Shown: piece by piece, positions 41,660 through 51,153 of the stretch
Layout: every line of letters starts with the position of its first letter
Position numbering within the stretch: position 1 is the first letter of the stretch
Origin: Serratia sp. DD3
GTDB taxonomy: Bacteria > Pseudomonadota > Gammaproteobacteria > Enterobacterales > Enterobacteriaceae
Assembly: GCF_000496755.2 (NCBI RefSeq)
Contig: NZ_AYKS02000016.1
Coordinates: 62,001 to 126,000, forward strand
Length of the DNA stretch: 64,000 bases
Direction: 5' to 3'
Translations under genes and position numbers: made by a program
Notes under the pieces: generated by a model
The model's database searches: none
What the model was told of the DNA's origin: nothing
Seen by the model: the letters and a program-made list of their open reading frames with translations, nothing else

Positions 41660-42562
41660 ATGTCTGAGTTCCAAGATCAGTTACAAGCTTTACGCCAGCG
41701 CAGTGATCGCGCCCTGCTGGCTTACCTTGCTCCCTTACCGCTCAATGAGGGCAACATGGTGGCAGCAATGCGCCACGGTGCATTGCTGGGCGGCAAACGG
41801 TTACGGCCATTTCTGGTGTATGCCAGCGGGCAGATGTTTGGCCTGAGCCTGGATAATCTGGATGCCCCCGCCGCCGCCGTGGAATGTATTCATGCCTATT
41901 CACTGATCCATGATGACTTACCCGCAATGGATGATGATGACCTCCGCCGAGGCCAACCCACCTGTCATATCAAGTTTGGTGAGGCTAACGCCATCCTGGC
42001 GGGTGATGCACTACAAACCCTGGCATTTTCTATTCTGGCAGATGCCCCCATGCCCGATGTATCATTGCATGACAGATTAGCGATGATCTCCGAACTGGCC
42101 AGTGCCAGTGGAGTTGCCGGTATGTGTGGCGGTCAGTCGCTGGATCTGGAAGCGGAAGGCAAGCAAATTGATTTATTGGCGCTGGAACAGATCCATCGCC
42201 ATAAAACTGGTGCTCTCATCCGGGCGGCGGTTCGTCTGGGGGCACTGGCAGCCGGTGAGTCAGGGCGTGCCGCCTTGCCACAACTAGATCGTTATGCGGC
42301 CGCAATAGGGCTGGCATTTCAAGTGCAAGATGACATTCTGGATGTGGTAGGAGAAACAGCAAAGATCGGCAAACGCCAAGGCTCCGATCAACAACTTGGA
42401 AAGAGTACCTATCCTGCCCTTCTGGGACTTGACAGCGCAAAACTAAAAGCGTGGGATCTCTATCAAGAAGCGTTGACGGCTTTAGAGACTTTGGCCGCAA
42501 AAAACTATGACACCGCGCCATTACGTGCGTTAGCCAACTTCATTATTGAACGCGACAATTAA
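41660..42562 (+). CDS. ispA: Farnesyl diphosphate synthase IspA
   Basis: A 300-residue short-chain prenyltransferase (E. coli 299) that makes FPP from IPP and DMAPP in two steps. The first aspartate-rich motif is LIHDDLPAMDDDDLRRG (about 80-96) and the second is FQVQDDILDVVGE, followed by GSDQQLGKSTYP. FPP feeds undecaprenyl diphosphate, ubiquinone and the heme O made by CyoE. dxs, the first pathway enzyme, follows after an unusually long 239-bp gap. Confidence 0.98.
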   Translation: MSEFQDQLQALRQRSDRALLAYLAPLPLNEGNMVAAMRHGALLGGKRLRPFLVYASGQMFGLSLDNLDAPAAAVECIHAYSLIHDDLPAMDDDDLRRGQPTCHIKFGEANAILAGDALQTLAFSILADAPMPDVSLHDRLAMISELASASGVAGMCGGQSLDLEAEGKQIDLLALEQIHRHKTGALIRAAVRLGALAAGESGRAALPQLDRYAAAIGLAFQVQDDILDVVGETAKIGKRQGSDQQLGKSTYPALLGLDSAKLKAWDLYQEALTALETLAAKNYDTAPLRALANFIIERDN

Positions 42563-42572
42563 CGTATAGCGT

Positions 42573-42665
42573 GATATACCCTGGCTCTTTCAAGTTGTAA
42601 GCAGGTAGTCATTGAGTGAAAAACACGCCTACTTAGCGGCAAATAGCCGCAAAGTGAAACTCGAG
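42573..42665. repeat. Degenerate ERIC-like repeat, copy F, between ispA and dxs
   Basis: Starts TGATATACCCTGGCTCTTTC, and the inside (GCGGCAAATAGCCGC hairpin, 42636-42650) and end (AAACTCGAGG) are strongly changed. It accounts for part of the unusually large gap inside this operon. Confidence 0.5.
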
Positions 42666-42731
42666 GTTGAACATCATCAATCTTCTGGGTTGGATGGCAT
42701 CAGTCGCTCCCATAGAGAGTGGGCGTTTCAT

Positions 42732-42766
42732 ACTATGACAACGTGAATACACTATGACAACGTGAA
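42732..42766. repeat. Two 19-bp-spaced direct repeats upstream of dxs
   Basis: ACTATGACAACGTGAA occurs at 42732-42747 and again at 42751-42766, 36 bp before the dxs start. The copies are identical over 16 bases. Confidence 0.9.
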
Positions 42767-42801
42767 ATAGAAAGGGTAAACATCTCTGATATGAGTATCA
42801 A

Positions 42802-44664
42802 ATGCCTATTGATATAACCAAATACCCGACCTTGGCACTAGCGGACACTCCACAAGAGTTGCGCTCCTTGCCAAAAGAAAGTTTGCCAAAACTCTGTGAC
42901 GAGCTACGGCAATATCTGCTGAACAGCGTTAGCCGTTCCAGTGGTCATTTTGCTTCCGGGCTAGGTACTGTCGAACTGACGGTCGCGCTGCATTACGTTT
43001 ACAACACGCCGTTTGATCACCTGGTCTGGGATGTAGGCCATCAAGCCTATCCACATAAAATCCTGACAGGTCGCCGTGATCGTATTGCCACTATCCGGCA
43101 AAAAAAAGGGCTGCATCCTTTCCCATGGCGCGGGGAAAGCGAATATGATGTGCTCAGTGTCGGCCACTCATCCACCTCAATCAGTGCTGGTCTGGGTTTG
43201 GCGGTAGCCGCCGCGCGGGAAGGGAAAGATCGCCGTACCGTCTGCGTGATTGGTGATGGTGCCATCACCGCGGGTATGGCATTTGAAGCCATGAATCACG
43301 CCGGGGATATCACCCCAGATATGCTGGTAGTACTCAACGACAATGAAATGTCGATCTCTGAAAACGTTGGAGCCCTGAATAATCATCTGGCACAACTGCT
43401 TTCAGGCAAGCTTTACTCCACACTGCGTGAAGGTGGCAAGAAAGTTCTCTCTGGCCTGCCCCCCATCAAAGAACTGCTCAAACGTACCGAAGAACACCTC
43501 AAAGGGATGGTGGTCCCTGGCACACTGTTCGAAGAGCTGGGGTTTAATTACATCGGCCCGGTAGATGGACACGATGTTCAAGGGCTGATCGCCACACTGA
43601 AGAACATGCGCGATCTGAAAGGGCCACAACTGCTGCATATCATGACCAAAAAAGGCCGTGGCTATGCCCCTGCGGAGAAGGACCCGATCAGTTTCCATGC
43701 GGTGCCCAAGTTCGATCCTGCCATCGGCACCTTGCCGAAAAGTGGCGGAGGGCTGCCAACCTATTCGACTATTTTTGGTCAGTGGTTATGCGAAACTGCC
43801 GCCGCTGACAGTCAACTGATGGCCATCACCCCCGCTATGCGTGAAGGTTCTGGCATGGTTCAGTTTTCCCGTGACTATCCTCAGCAGTATTTCGATGTCG
43901 CCATTGCCGAACAGCACGCGGTGACCTTTGCTGCTGGCTTGGCTATTGGTGGTTATAAGCCGGTGGTGGCGATCTACTCCACGTTTCTGCAACGTGCTTA
44001 CGACCAGGTCATTCACGATGTGGCGATCCCCAACTTGCCAGTGATGTTTGCCATTGATCGTGGCGGTATAGTCGGTGCTGATGGTCAAACCCACCAAGGC
44101 GCATTCGACCTCTCATTCCTGCGTTGTATCCCCAATATGGTGATCATGACGCCAAGTGATGAAAACGAGTGTCGACAAATGTTGTATACCGGTTATCACT
44201 ATAACGACGGCCCCAGTGCAGTCCGTTACCCGCGTGGTAATGGTACTGGCGCAGTACTGGAACCGCTGGCAAGCCTGCCGATCGGTAAAGGTGTGGTACG
44301 CCGCACCGGTGAAAAAATTGCCATCCTCAACTTCGGCACGCTATTACCGGAAGCGGCACAAGCCGCCGCAGCCCTCAATGCTACATTGGTGGATATGCGT
44401 TTTGTCAAACCGCTGGACCAACAACTGGTGCTAGAGATGGCCGCCAGTCATACAGCCCTGGTAACATTGGAAGAGAATGCCATTATGGGGGGCGCAGGCA
44501 GCGGCGTAAACGAGCTGTTGATGGCAAAACGCCAGCAGGTGCCGGTGCTAAATATTGGCTTACCTGATTATTTCATTCCTCAAGGTAATCAAGATGAGAT
44601 CCGCAGTGATCTTGGTCTGGATGCTATCGGCATTCAACGCCAGATCGAGGCCTGGTTGGCGTGA
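42802..44664 (+). CDS. dxs: 1-deoxy-D-xylulose-5-phosphate synthase
   Basis: A 620-residue thiamin-diphosphate enzyme, the E. coli length. It condenses pyruvate and glyceraldehyde 3-phosphate to DXP, the first step of the MEP isoprenoid pathway and a source for thiamin and pyridoxal. The ThDP motif spans [21 protein letters not shown] (in part) to [23 protein letters not shown] and the glutamate in [13 protein letters not shown] are typical. The start ATG 42802 fits the family N terminus [13 protein letters not shown] but has only a weak ribosome binding site. It is third in the xseB operon, if transcription crosses the repeat. Confidence 0.98.
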   Translation: MPIDITKYPTLALADTPQELRSLPKESLPKLCDELRQYLLNSVSRSSGHFASGLGTVELTVALHYVYNTPFDHLVWDVGHQAYPHKILTGRRDRIATIRQKKGLHPFPWRGESEYDVLSVGHSSTSISAGLGLAVAAAREGKDRRTVCVIGDGAITAGMAFEAMNHAGDITPDMLVVLNDNEMSISENVGALNNHLAQLLSGKLYSTLREGGKKVLSGLPPIKELLKRTEEHLKGMVVPGTLFEELGFNYIGPVDGHDVQGLIATLKNMRDLKGPQLLHIMTKKGRGYAPAEKDPISFHAVPKFDPAIGTLPKSGGGLPTYSTIFGQWLCETAAADSQLMAITPAMREGSGMVQFSRDYPQQYFDVAIAEQHAVTFAAGLAIGGYKPVVAIYSTFLQRAYDQVIHDVAIPNLPVMFAIDRGGIVGADGQTHQGAFDLSFLRCIPNMVIMTPSDENECRQMLYTGYHYNDGPSAVRYPRGNGTGAVLEPLASLPIGKGVVRRTGEKIAILNFGTLLPEAAQAAAALNATLVDMRFVKPLDQQLVLEMAASHTALVTLEENAIMGGAGSGVNELLMAKRQQVPVLNIGLPDYFIPQGNQDEIRSDLGLDAIGIQRQIEAWLA

Positions 44665-44703
44665 TGCCCTTGGGTTTGCTCGGTACACAGGAGATTATGA
44701 ATT

Positions 44704-45678
44704 ATGGAATATCTAAAACTGGGTAATACCGACCTGAACATTTCCCGTATCTGCCTGGGATGTATGACTTATGGTGAACCTTTACGGGGTAGCCACCCAT
44801 GGACGCTACCGGAAGAGAACAGCCGCCCACTGATCAGACAGGCATTAGATATGGGTATCAACTTCTTTGATACCGCCAATAGTTACTCTGATGGCAGCAG
44901 TGAAGAAATTGTTGGCCGAGCCTTGCGTGACTACACCCGCCGCGAAGACGTGGTGATTGCCACCAAAGTCTATAATGCCATGAGCAATCTGGAGCGCGGG
45001 CTATCGCGCCCCAAGATTATGCAATCCATTGACGATAGCCTGCGGCGTCTGGGAACCGACTATGTGGATTTACTGCAAATCCACCGTTGGGATTACGAAA
45101 CACCGATCGAAGAAACGTTGGAAGCACTGCATGACGTGGTGAAAGCCGGTAAAGCACGCTATATCGGGGCATCCTCAATGTATGCCTGGCAATTTGCCAA
45201 AGCGCTATACACTGCCGACCGCTATGGCTGGACGCGTTTTGTCAGCATGCAGGATCAATACAATCTAATCCAGCGGGAAGAAGAGCGGGAAATGTACCCG
45301 CTATGTGCCGCTGAAGGCATTGCGGTGCTCCCTTGGAGCCCGTTGGCGCGTGGCAGATTAACCCGCCCTTGGGGGGAAACTACCAAACGAATAGATTCCG
45401 ATCTGTATGGTAAAACCTTGTATGTTGCCACTGAAGAGGTCGATGCCCAGATTGCCGGACATGTGGCCAGCATCGCAGAACAACGCGGCGTTCCACGAGC
45501 ACAGGTCGCCCTGGCTTGGCTGTTGAGTAAATCTGTGGTGACTGCACCGATTATTGGTGCTTCACGTAGTGAACACCTGTTGGATGCCGTTGCCGCCATT
45601 GATCTTAAGCTGACAGTGCAAGAAATTGCCCAATTAGAAACGGCTTATGTACCACATCAGGTGGTCGGTTTTGCATAA
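44704..45678 (+). CDS. yajO: Aldo-keto reductase YajO
   Basis: A 324-residue aldo-keto reductase (E. coli YajO 324). The TIM-barrel catalytic residues are visible as aspartate in FFDTANSYSDGSSEE with Tyr, lysine in VIATKVYNAM and histidine in LLQIHRWDY. E. coli YajO can form DXP from ribulose 5-phosphate, which would place it functionally with dxs just upstream, 39 bp away. Other aldehyde substrates are possible. AGGAG lies about 11 bases before ATG 44704. A hairpin terminator follows. Confidence 0.94.
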   Translation: MEYLKLGNTDLNISRICLGCMTYGEPLRGSHPWTLPEENSRPLIRQALDMGINFFDTANSYSDGSSEEIVGRALRDYTRREDVVIATKVYNAMSNLERGLSRPKIMQSIDDSLRRLGTDYVDLLQIHRWDYETPIEETLEALHDVVKAGKARYIGASSMYAWQFAKALYTADRYGWTRFVSMQDQYNLIQREEEREMYPLCAAEGIAVLPWSPLARGRLTRPWGETTKRIDSDLYGKTLYVATEEVDAQIAGHVASIAEQRGVPRAQVALAWLLSKSVVTAPIIGASRSEHLLDAVAAIDLKLTVQEIAQLETAYVPHQVVGFA

Positions 45679-45730
45679 GTAGTAGGTTTTGCCTAACCGC
45701 CAATCTTGAGTCAGCGAAAGTGACCTGTAG

Positions 45731-45755
45731 AGGCGCACACTGAGGTGCGCCTTTA
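45731..45755 (+). terminator. Terminator between yajO and pgpA
   Basis: AGGCGCAC, a six-base loop and GTGCGCCT followed by TTAT. It lies 53 bp after the yajO stop between convergent genes. Confidence 0.7.
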
Positions 45756-45801
45756 TCGATAGCGGTTCACTGGAGACGCAGCTTGAATGGCAACAAGGCT
45801 A

Positions 45802-46299
45802 TCACCACCATCCGCTCGGCCAATAATACCCCATCAGATAAATCACCACGGCAGCCAGCACACCGGCGATGATATCATCAATCATGATCCCCAAGCCGCC
45901 ATGCAGATTGCGGTCAAACCAGCGAATCGGCCATGGCTTCCAGATATCAAGAATACGGAACACCACAAACCCGCTAATGACCCATTGCCAGTTGTGGACC
46001 GGTAACATCATTAAGGTGATCCACATACCGACAAATTCATCCCAGACGATGCTGCCATGATCATCCACCTGCATATCTTTGGAGGTTTTATGGCACAGAT
46101 AAATACCGATGCCGCTACTGAATATCAGCACCAATAAATAAAGCGGCCAGGGTAACTGGATCAACAACAACCAGAACGGAATGGCAGCAATCGACCCCAT
46201 GGTCCCTGGCATAATCGGCGACAATCCACTGCCAAAACCGGTCGCCAGCAGATGCCATGGGTTGCTCATACGTAGCCGGGACTTCGCTTCATCTTTCAT
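45802..46299 (-). CDS. pgpA: Phosphatidylglycerophosphatase A
   Basis: A 165-residue inner-membrane phosphatase (E. coli about 172) that dephosphorylates phosphatidylglycerophosphate to phosphatidylglycerol. It has three to four transmembrane helices; the signature segments GFGSGLSPIMPGTMGS, IVWDEFVGMWIT and RWFDRNLHGGLGIMIDDIIAG contain the conserved acidic residues. It is last in the nrdR-ribD-ribH-nusB-thiL-pgpA run, five bases after thiL. Confidence 0.96.
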   Translation of the reverse strand: MKDEAKSRLRMSNPWHLLATGFGSGLSPIMPGTMGSIAAIPFWLLLIQLPWPLYLLVLIFSSGIGIYLCHKTSKDMQVDDHGSIVWDEFVGMWITLMMLPVHNWQWVISGFVVFRILDIWKPWPIRWFDRNLHGGLGIMIDDIIAGVLAAVVIYLMGYYWPSGWW

Positions 46300-46304
46300 G
46301 ATTT

Positions 46305-47282
46305 TTACTCAATGCTGAAATGATCGTAGCCGTGCCACGGTAACTCAATCTCTTGATGACCACGATAGAACTTCACCCCATCAGCGGGCGAAACAATCTG
46401 GCCGATGCAGGTGTAATCCGCACCTAAATGGCTTAACGCCACTTCTAATGCGCCACGATTGATCTCCGGTACGGTAAAGCACAGCTCGTAGTCTTCTCCG
46501 CCTGTCAGTGCCCAACGCAACGCCTGCTCCACCTCGGCATGCTGGGTCATCGCTTGTGACATTGGCAGTTCATCCAGTTCAATGCGCGCCCCACACCTAG
46601 AAGCCTTGAGCACATGTTTCAAGTCAGAGATTAAACCATCGGAAATATCGATCGCCGAACTGGCCAGATCACGCAGCGCTTTACCCTGCAACACGCGCGG
46701 TGTCGGCCGTAAATGACGTTTCAGCAAATAGTTACGCGCTTCTGGCTCGCTCACCTGCAAGCGTTGTTGCAGAATAGCCAGCCCGGCGGCACTGTCACCC
46801 AACATTCCGGTGACATAAATCCAGTCACCGATCTTGGCACCACTGCGTGTTAATGCGCGCCCGGCAGGTACCAGGCCATTGATGGTCAACGTCATGCTGA
46901 GTGGGCCACGTGTGGTATCCCCACCAATCAGTTGCATGCCGTAGTAATTGAGTTGTTCGAATAGGCTGTCACTGAACGCTTTCAGCCAGGCTTCATCCAC
47001 ATTAGGGAGTGTCAACGCCAAGGAAAGCCAAGCGGGATCAGCGCCCATTGCCGCCAGGTCGCTCAAATTAACGGCTAACGCTTTGTAACCGAGATCGGCC
47101 GGATCTATCTCCGCCAAAAAATGGATGCCTGATACCAAGGTATCGGTACTGATGGCTAAAAGCTGTTTTTCTGCCACTGTCAGGAGTGCGCAGTCATCAC
47201 CAATGCCCAACTGAACATCCCGGCGCACAGTCTCAGGACGGTTAAAATAACGGGCAATAAGATCGAACTCACCGCATGCCAT
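46305..47282 (-). CDS. thiL: Thiamin-monophosphate kinase ThiL
   Basis: A 325-residue kinase, the E. coli length, that makes thiamin diphosphate from thiamin monophosphate with ATP. It belongs to the PurM/ThiL ATP-binding family; seen here are [35 protein letters not shown] and [14 protein letters not shown]. Its product is the cofactor of Dxs in this window. A hairpin separates it from nusB. Start ATG 47282 begins [13 protein letters not shown]. Confidence 0.97.
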   Translation of the reverse strand: MACGEFDLIARYFNRPETVRRDVQLGIGDDCALLTVAEKQLLAISTDTLVSGIHFLAEIDPADLGYKALAVNLSDLAAMGADPAWLSLALTLPNVDEAWLKAFSDSLFEQLNYYGMQLIGGDTTRGPLSMTLTINGLVPAGRALTRSGAKIGDWIYVTGMLGDSAAGLAILQQRLQVSEPEARNYLLKRHLRPTPRVLQGKALRDLASSAIDISDGLISDLKHVLKASRCGARIELDELPMSQAMTQHAEVEQALRWALTGGEDYELCFTVPEINRGALEVALSHLGADYTCIGQIVSPADGVKFYRGHQEIELPWHGYDHFSIE

Positions 47283-47303
47283 GCTCTTTCCTCCAAAGAA
47301 ATC

Positions 47304-47323
47304 AAGGCCGGTTTCCCGGCCTT
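47304..47323 (-). terminator. Intercistronic hairpin between nusB and thiL
   Basis: AAGGCCGG, a four-base loop and CCGGCCTT form a perfect 8-bp stem five bases after the nusB stop. The T-run on the minus strand is weak, so it may only attenuate or stabilise the message. Confidence 0.6.
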
Positions 47324-47328
47324 AGTCG

Positions 47329-47745
47329 TTATTTTTTCTTACGGATACTGGGAGCAGCTTTATCCAACACACCATTGACAAACTTGTGACTATCTTCAGC
47401 ACCAAAGGTTTTCGCCAATTCGATCGCTTCGTTGATAGCCACTTTGTAAGGAACATCCTCACGCATTTTTAGCTCAAACAGCGCAATGCGCAGTACGGCT
47501 CTTTCCACCTGGCCCAGCTCTTCGAGTTGGCGAGACAGATAGGGGGCCATCAGCCCATCCAGCATACCCGCATTGACTGCCACACCAGAAAGCAGCTCAC
47601 GAAAATAGGCGATGTCAACATCTTTGACATCCTGCTCCGTCAGGAACTGATGTTCAACATCGGCAATGTCATTTCTAGACAACTGCCAAGAGTAGATCGC
47701 TTGAACAGCGCACTCACGAGCGCGACGACGAGCAGCAGGTTTCAC
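47329..47745 (-). CDS. nusB: Transcription antitermination factor NusB
   Basis: A 138-residue all-helical RNA-binding protein (E. coli 139). With NusE (ribosomal protein S10) it binds boxA in rRNA leaders for antitermination. The arginine-rich N terminus ([20 protein letters not shown]) binds RNA and the C terminus is [12 protein letters not shown]. ribH lies 21 bp upstream, a conserved ribH-nusB link. Confidence 0.98.
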   Translation of the reverse strand: MKPAARRRARECAVQAIYSWQLSRNDIADVEHQFLTEQDVKDVDIAYFRELLSGVAVNAGMLDGLMAPYLSRQLEELGQVERAVLRIALFELKMREDVPYKVAINEAIELAKTFGAEDSHKFVNGVLDKAAPSIRKKK

Positions 47746-47766
47746 GGAATTCCCCTTAAACTAAAT

Positions 47767-48237
47767 TCAGGCTTTAATCGCCTTGATAACATTAATCATT
47801 TCAAGTGCGGTCAGTGCTGCTTCTGCGCCTTTATTACCGGCTTTGGTCCCAGCGCGTTCAATCGCTTGTTCAATACTTTCAGTGGTCAGTACCCCAAAGG
47901 CAACCGGGATCTCGGTAGTCAATGAGACATGCCCCAGGCCAGAGCTGGCTTCACCGGCCACATATTCAAAGTGCGCAGTACCACCACGGATCACGGTACC
48001 CAGCGCAATCACGGCGTCATATTTGCCAGTATTGGCCAATACACGTGCCGTTAATGGCAATTCGTATGCCCCAGGAACCCAAACAACGGTGATGTTGGCA
48101 TCATCAACCTGACCCACACGTTTCAGGGCATCAATGGCGCCTTGCAGTAGGCTGTCGTTGATAAAATTGTTAAAACGTGCAATTGCGATCGCCACACGGG
48201 CATTAGGAGTGGCAACAACACCTTCAATAACTTTCAT
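47767..48237 (-). CDS. ribH: 6,7-dimethyl-8-ribityllumazine synthase
   Basis: A 156-residue lumazine synthase, the E. coli length. It condenses the RibA/RibD pathway pyrimidine with 3,4-dihydroxybutanone phosphate, the next-to-last step of riboflavin synthesis, and forms icosahedral 60-mers. Substrate segments are [27 protein letters not shown] and [17 protein letters not shown], with the catalytic histidine in the last. No FMN riboswitch is seen upstream. Confidence 0.98.
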   Translation of the reverse strand: MKVIEGVVATPNARVAIAIARFNNFINDSLLQGAIDALKRVGQVDDANITVVWVPGAYELPLTARVLANTGKYDAVIALGTVIRGGTAHFEYVAGEASSGLGHVSLTTEIPVAFGVLTTESIEQAIERAGTKAGNKGAEAALTALEMINVIKAIKA

Positions 48238-48357
48238 GGGCTTTCCTCAAAAATAGGTTCAATACCCCATAGGGGGGCGGATTCTATCATATTCTTTGTC
48301 TACCTGCGCGGCGGTTTTTTAAAACACCAGGGAGCAGGGAGATAAAAGTGGTATTCG

Positions 48358-49464
48358 TTATTTAGCAGTTAGCCGCAAACGCAAGTCTGGCCCGATCTGG
48401 CGCACTTCACTGAAAACAAACTCTGGTGCCTCAGACAACTGCACAAGACCGGGTAATTGACACAATCCCCGGCCATTATCACCCAATAACTTGGGTGCCA
48501 CATACAGTATCAGCTCATCAACCAGCCCGGTTTGCAGTAAGCTCCCCGCCAACTGGGCACCGGCTTCAACCCAAACCGTGTTCACTTGGCGTTTAGCCAG
48601 TTGCATCATCATCGCAACCAGATCAATCCCCCGCCCATACGCAGGTAGCAACAATTGTTCTACACCTGCTGGCCAAGATTGAGCATCCGGTTGCAAACGT
48701 GCCAACCAAGTGTTCCCAGGCTGCTGTACCACCCGATGTTGTGGTGTGACCCGGTTCTGACTATCTAAAATAACCCGCACAGGTTGCCGCAGATTTTCAC
48801 GCGGGTAGATTTGGCGAATGTCATCACTCAATTCATCCCAGCGCACTGTCAGTGACGGATCGTCGGCCAATACCGTGGCACTCGTGCTCAGGATGGCTGA
48901 ACTTTCGGCACGCAAACGCTGTACATCCTGCCGGGATTGCGCTGAGGTGATCCACTGGCTTTCACCGGAGGCCATGGCAGTTCGGCCATCCAAAGAGGCC
49001 CCCAGTTTCAACTGCACATAAGGCAAACCGGTACGCATCCGCTTGAGGAAACCGCGATTGACCGCTTCAGCATCCGCCAGCATCACCCCGTGACACACCT
49101 CAATACCCGCCTGCTGTAGCTTATGCAGGCCACGCCCGGCGACTTGCGGGTTAGGGTCTTGCATTGCCGCCACCACGCGGCTAACCCCCGCGGCAATCAG
49201 CGCATCAGCACAAGGTGGGGTACGACCCTGGTGGCTGCAAGGTTCCAGCGTGACATAAACGGTGGCACCACGCGCCTGTTCACCCGCCATACGTAAGGCA
49301 TGCACTTCGGCATGTGGCTCACCGGCTCGTAAATGGTAACCTTCACCAACAATCTGACCATCGCGCACAATCACGCAACCGACATTCGGATTAGGTGTAG
49401 TGGTAAAACGCCCCTGCCGTGCCAGCTCAAAGGCACGCGCCATGTAAAATTGGTCGTTATGCAT
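48358..49464 (-). CDS. ribD: Riboflavin biosynthesis deaminase/reductase RibD
   Basis: A 368-residue two-domain enzyme (E. coli 367). The N-terminal deaminase has the zinc motif GEPHAEVHAL with PCSHQGRTPPC; the C-terminal reductase (from about 148) has the NADPH-binding KLGASLDGRTAMASGESQWI start. It performs the second and third steps of riboflavin synthesis. ATG 49464 is preferred; a TTG six bases earlier would give a two-residue longer protein. It lies 11 bases after nrdR and 120 bp before ribH. Confidence 0.97.
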   Translation of the reverse strand: MHNDQFYMARAFELARQGRFTTTPNPNVGCVIVRDGQIVGEGYHLRAGEPHAEVHALRMAGEQARGATVYVTLEPCSHQGRTPPCADALIAAGVSRVVAAMQDPNPQVAGRGLHKLQQAGIEVCHGVMLADAEAVNRGFLKRMRTGLPYVQLKLGASLDGRTAMASGESQWITSAQSRQDVQRLRAESSAILSTSATVLADDPSLTVRWDELSDDIRQIYPRENLRQPVRVILDSQNRVTPQHRVVQQPGNTWLARLQPDAQSWPAGVEQLLLPAYGRGIDLVAMMMQLAKRQVNTVWVEAGAQLAGSLLQTGLVDELILYVAPKLLGDNGRGLCQLPGLVQLSEAPEFVFSEVRQIGPDLRLRLTAK

Positions 49465-49475
49465 AAGCAACCAGC

Positions 49476-49925
49476 TTAATCCTGCAGTTTGGCGATTTCC
49501 TCGCCGAATTCACGAATGTCTTCAAAACTACGGTAAACCGATGCAAAACGGATATAAGCCACTTTATCCAGCTTTTTTAAGGCATCCATCACCAGATTAC
49601 CCACCATTTTGGTCGGTACTTCGCGCTCACCCGTGGCCCGCAACTGGGATTTGATATGATTTATCGCGTTTTCTACATCGTCTGAGCTGACTGGGCGCTT
49701 TTCCAACGCTTTCAGCATCCCACGACGCAATTTATCTTCATTGAACGGTTCACGAACTTCATCACTTTTAATCACCCGCGGCATCACCAGTTCGGCTACT
49801 TCAAACGTGGTAAAACGCTCATTGCAGACCAGACATTGGCGACGACGGCGCACCTGAGAACCGTCCCCCACCAGGCGGGAATCAATCACTTTGGTATCAA
49901 CAGCAGCGCAAAAAGGGCAATGCAT
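49476..49925 (-). CDS. nrdR: Transcriptional repressor NrdR
   Basis: A 149-residue repressor, the E. coli length, of ribonucleotide reductase genes. The zinc ribbon has C3, C6, C31 and C34 (MHCPFC and CLVC); the ATP-cone domain runs about 46-136 ([20 protein letters not shown]). It binds NrdR boxes in the nrd promoters when loaded with ATP and dATP. It is first in a conserved run with ribD, ribH and nusB. Confidence 0.98.
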   Translation of the reverse strand: MHCPFCAAVDTKVIDSRLVGDGSQVRRRRQCLVCNERFTTFEVAELVMPRVIKSDEVREPFNEDKLRRGMLKALEKRPVSSDDVENAINHIKSQLRATGEREVPTKMVGNLVMDALKKLDKVAYIRFASVYRSFEDIREFGEEIAKLQD

Positions 49926-50063
49926 AACTCATCCTGATAAGCATTTTATTGTTAAGCACAGTTTACCCCGAACTTGGGTTACAACAAAGCGCACAGGGCA
50001 TTTGTTGTGAATTGCCTCGAGGGTTGCCCAATAAACATGCCACTACCGAGTCTCTGGAACAGC

Positions 50064-50104
50064 AACAAACAAAAATGCCAGTCAGGATCCACTGACTGGC
50101 ATTT
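50064..50104 (-). terminator. Rho-independent terminator of secF
   Basis: A perfect 12-bp stem AAATGCCAGTCA/TGACTGGCATTT with an eight-base loop; on the minus strand TTTTTGTTTG follows. It lies 71 bp after the secF stop. Confidence 0.9.
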
Positions 50105-50174
50105 AATTCAAGCTTGATATCTAGGGTTATTCAAGCTCCAAGAAGCGGTAGCCTAAATAAACGATGCCACTTGA

Positions 50175-51143
50175 TCACGGTAAAATAGAAGGCTGATCTG
50201 CCCCTTCTTTTTCCACTTTCAGTTGCAGCATGTGCTCACGTTTCATCCCCAGTTTCAACGCCAGTGCCGAAGCAACGTAGATAGAGGAGATGGTACCGAT
50301 AGACACACCAATCAACATGGTTAATGAGAAACCATGTAGCATCGCGCCACCAAAGATGTACAGCATCAGAACCACCATCAATGTCGTAGCGGAAGTCATA
50401 ATGGTACGACTCAGGGTTTGTGTCAGCGAAACGTTCACGATTTCGTAAGGTGTACCACGGCGGATCTTGCGGAAGTTCTCACGGATACGGTCAGAAACCA
50501 CAATACTGTCGTTCAGCGAGTAACCGATAACCGACATCAATGAAGCGACGATGGTCAAGTCAATCTCGATATGGAAGAGCGACAATATCCCCATGGTGAT
50601 AACCACGTCGTGAGCCAGTGCCAGAACCGCACCCAATGCCAGACGCCATTCAAACCGGAACCCAACATAGATCAGGATACAGATCAACGCCACCAACAAC
50701 GCCATACCACCGGTTTGCGCCAGTTCACTCCCGACACTCGGGCCTACGAACTCAATACGCTTGACCGTCGCATTTTTATCAACGGATGCGTTGATCACGC
50801 TGATCACTTTATTACCCAGTTCCTGACCTACGCTACCCTCTACTGGCGGCATACGCACCATAATGTCACGGCTGCTGCCAAAGTTCTGGATAATCGGATC
50901 CTTAAACCCGGCTTGTTCCAAGGTATCGCGCAGCAGGTCAAGATTGGCGGGTTGCTCCAGGTTAATTTCAATCACCGTACCACCGGTGAAATCCAGCCCC
51001 CAGTTAAAACCGCGTAGCGACATGATAGTGACAGACGCAATCAATAATATTATTGAAATGGCGAAGGCCAGATAATCCCAACGCATAAAGTCATGGACTT
51101 TACGGCCGTAGTTAAGTTGTTCAACAGTATAATCCTGTGCCAC
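50175..51143 (-). CDS. secF: Protein translocase subunit SecF
   Basis: A 322-residue membrane protein (E. coli 323) with six transmembrane helices and a periplasmic domain. With SecD it uses the proton gradient to pull exported proteins out of SecYEG. Typical segments are [26 protein letters not shown] and [28 protein letters not shown] 51143 is chosen because GAGGAGT lies upstream and [16 protein letters not shown] is the family N terminus; the frame extends further into secD but is a shadow there. It is ten bases from secD. Confidence 0.97.
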   Translation of the reverse strand: MAQDYTVEQLNYGRKVHDFMRWDYLAFAISIILLIASVTIMSLRGFNWGLDFTGGTVIEINLEQPANLDLLRDTLEQAGFKDPIIQNFGSSRDIMVRMPPVEGSVGQELGNKVISVINASVDKNATVKRIEFVGPSVGSELAQTGGMALLVALICILIYVGFRFEWRLALGAVLALAHDVVITMGILSLFHIEIDLTIVASLMSVIGYSLNDSIVVSDRIRENFRKIRRGTPYEIVNVSLTQTLSRTIMTSATTLMVVLMLYIFGGAMLHGFSLTMLIGVSIGTISSIYVASALALKLGMKREHMLQLKVEKEGADQPSILP

Positions 51144-51153
51144 AACACACTCC

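Noticed and set aside
42791..42817. Nine-codon mini-frame overlapping the dxs start (MSIKCLLI)
   Set aside because: No ribosome binding site at proper distance and no reason to expect a leader peptide; likely chance.
48238..48357. Possible FMN riboswitch near ribD/ribH
   Set aside because: The gap is only 120 bp and shows none of the conserved RFN element segments.
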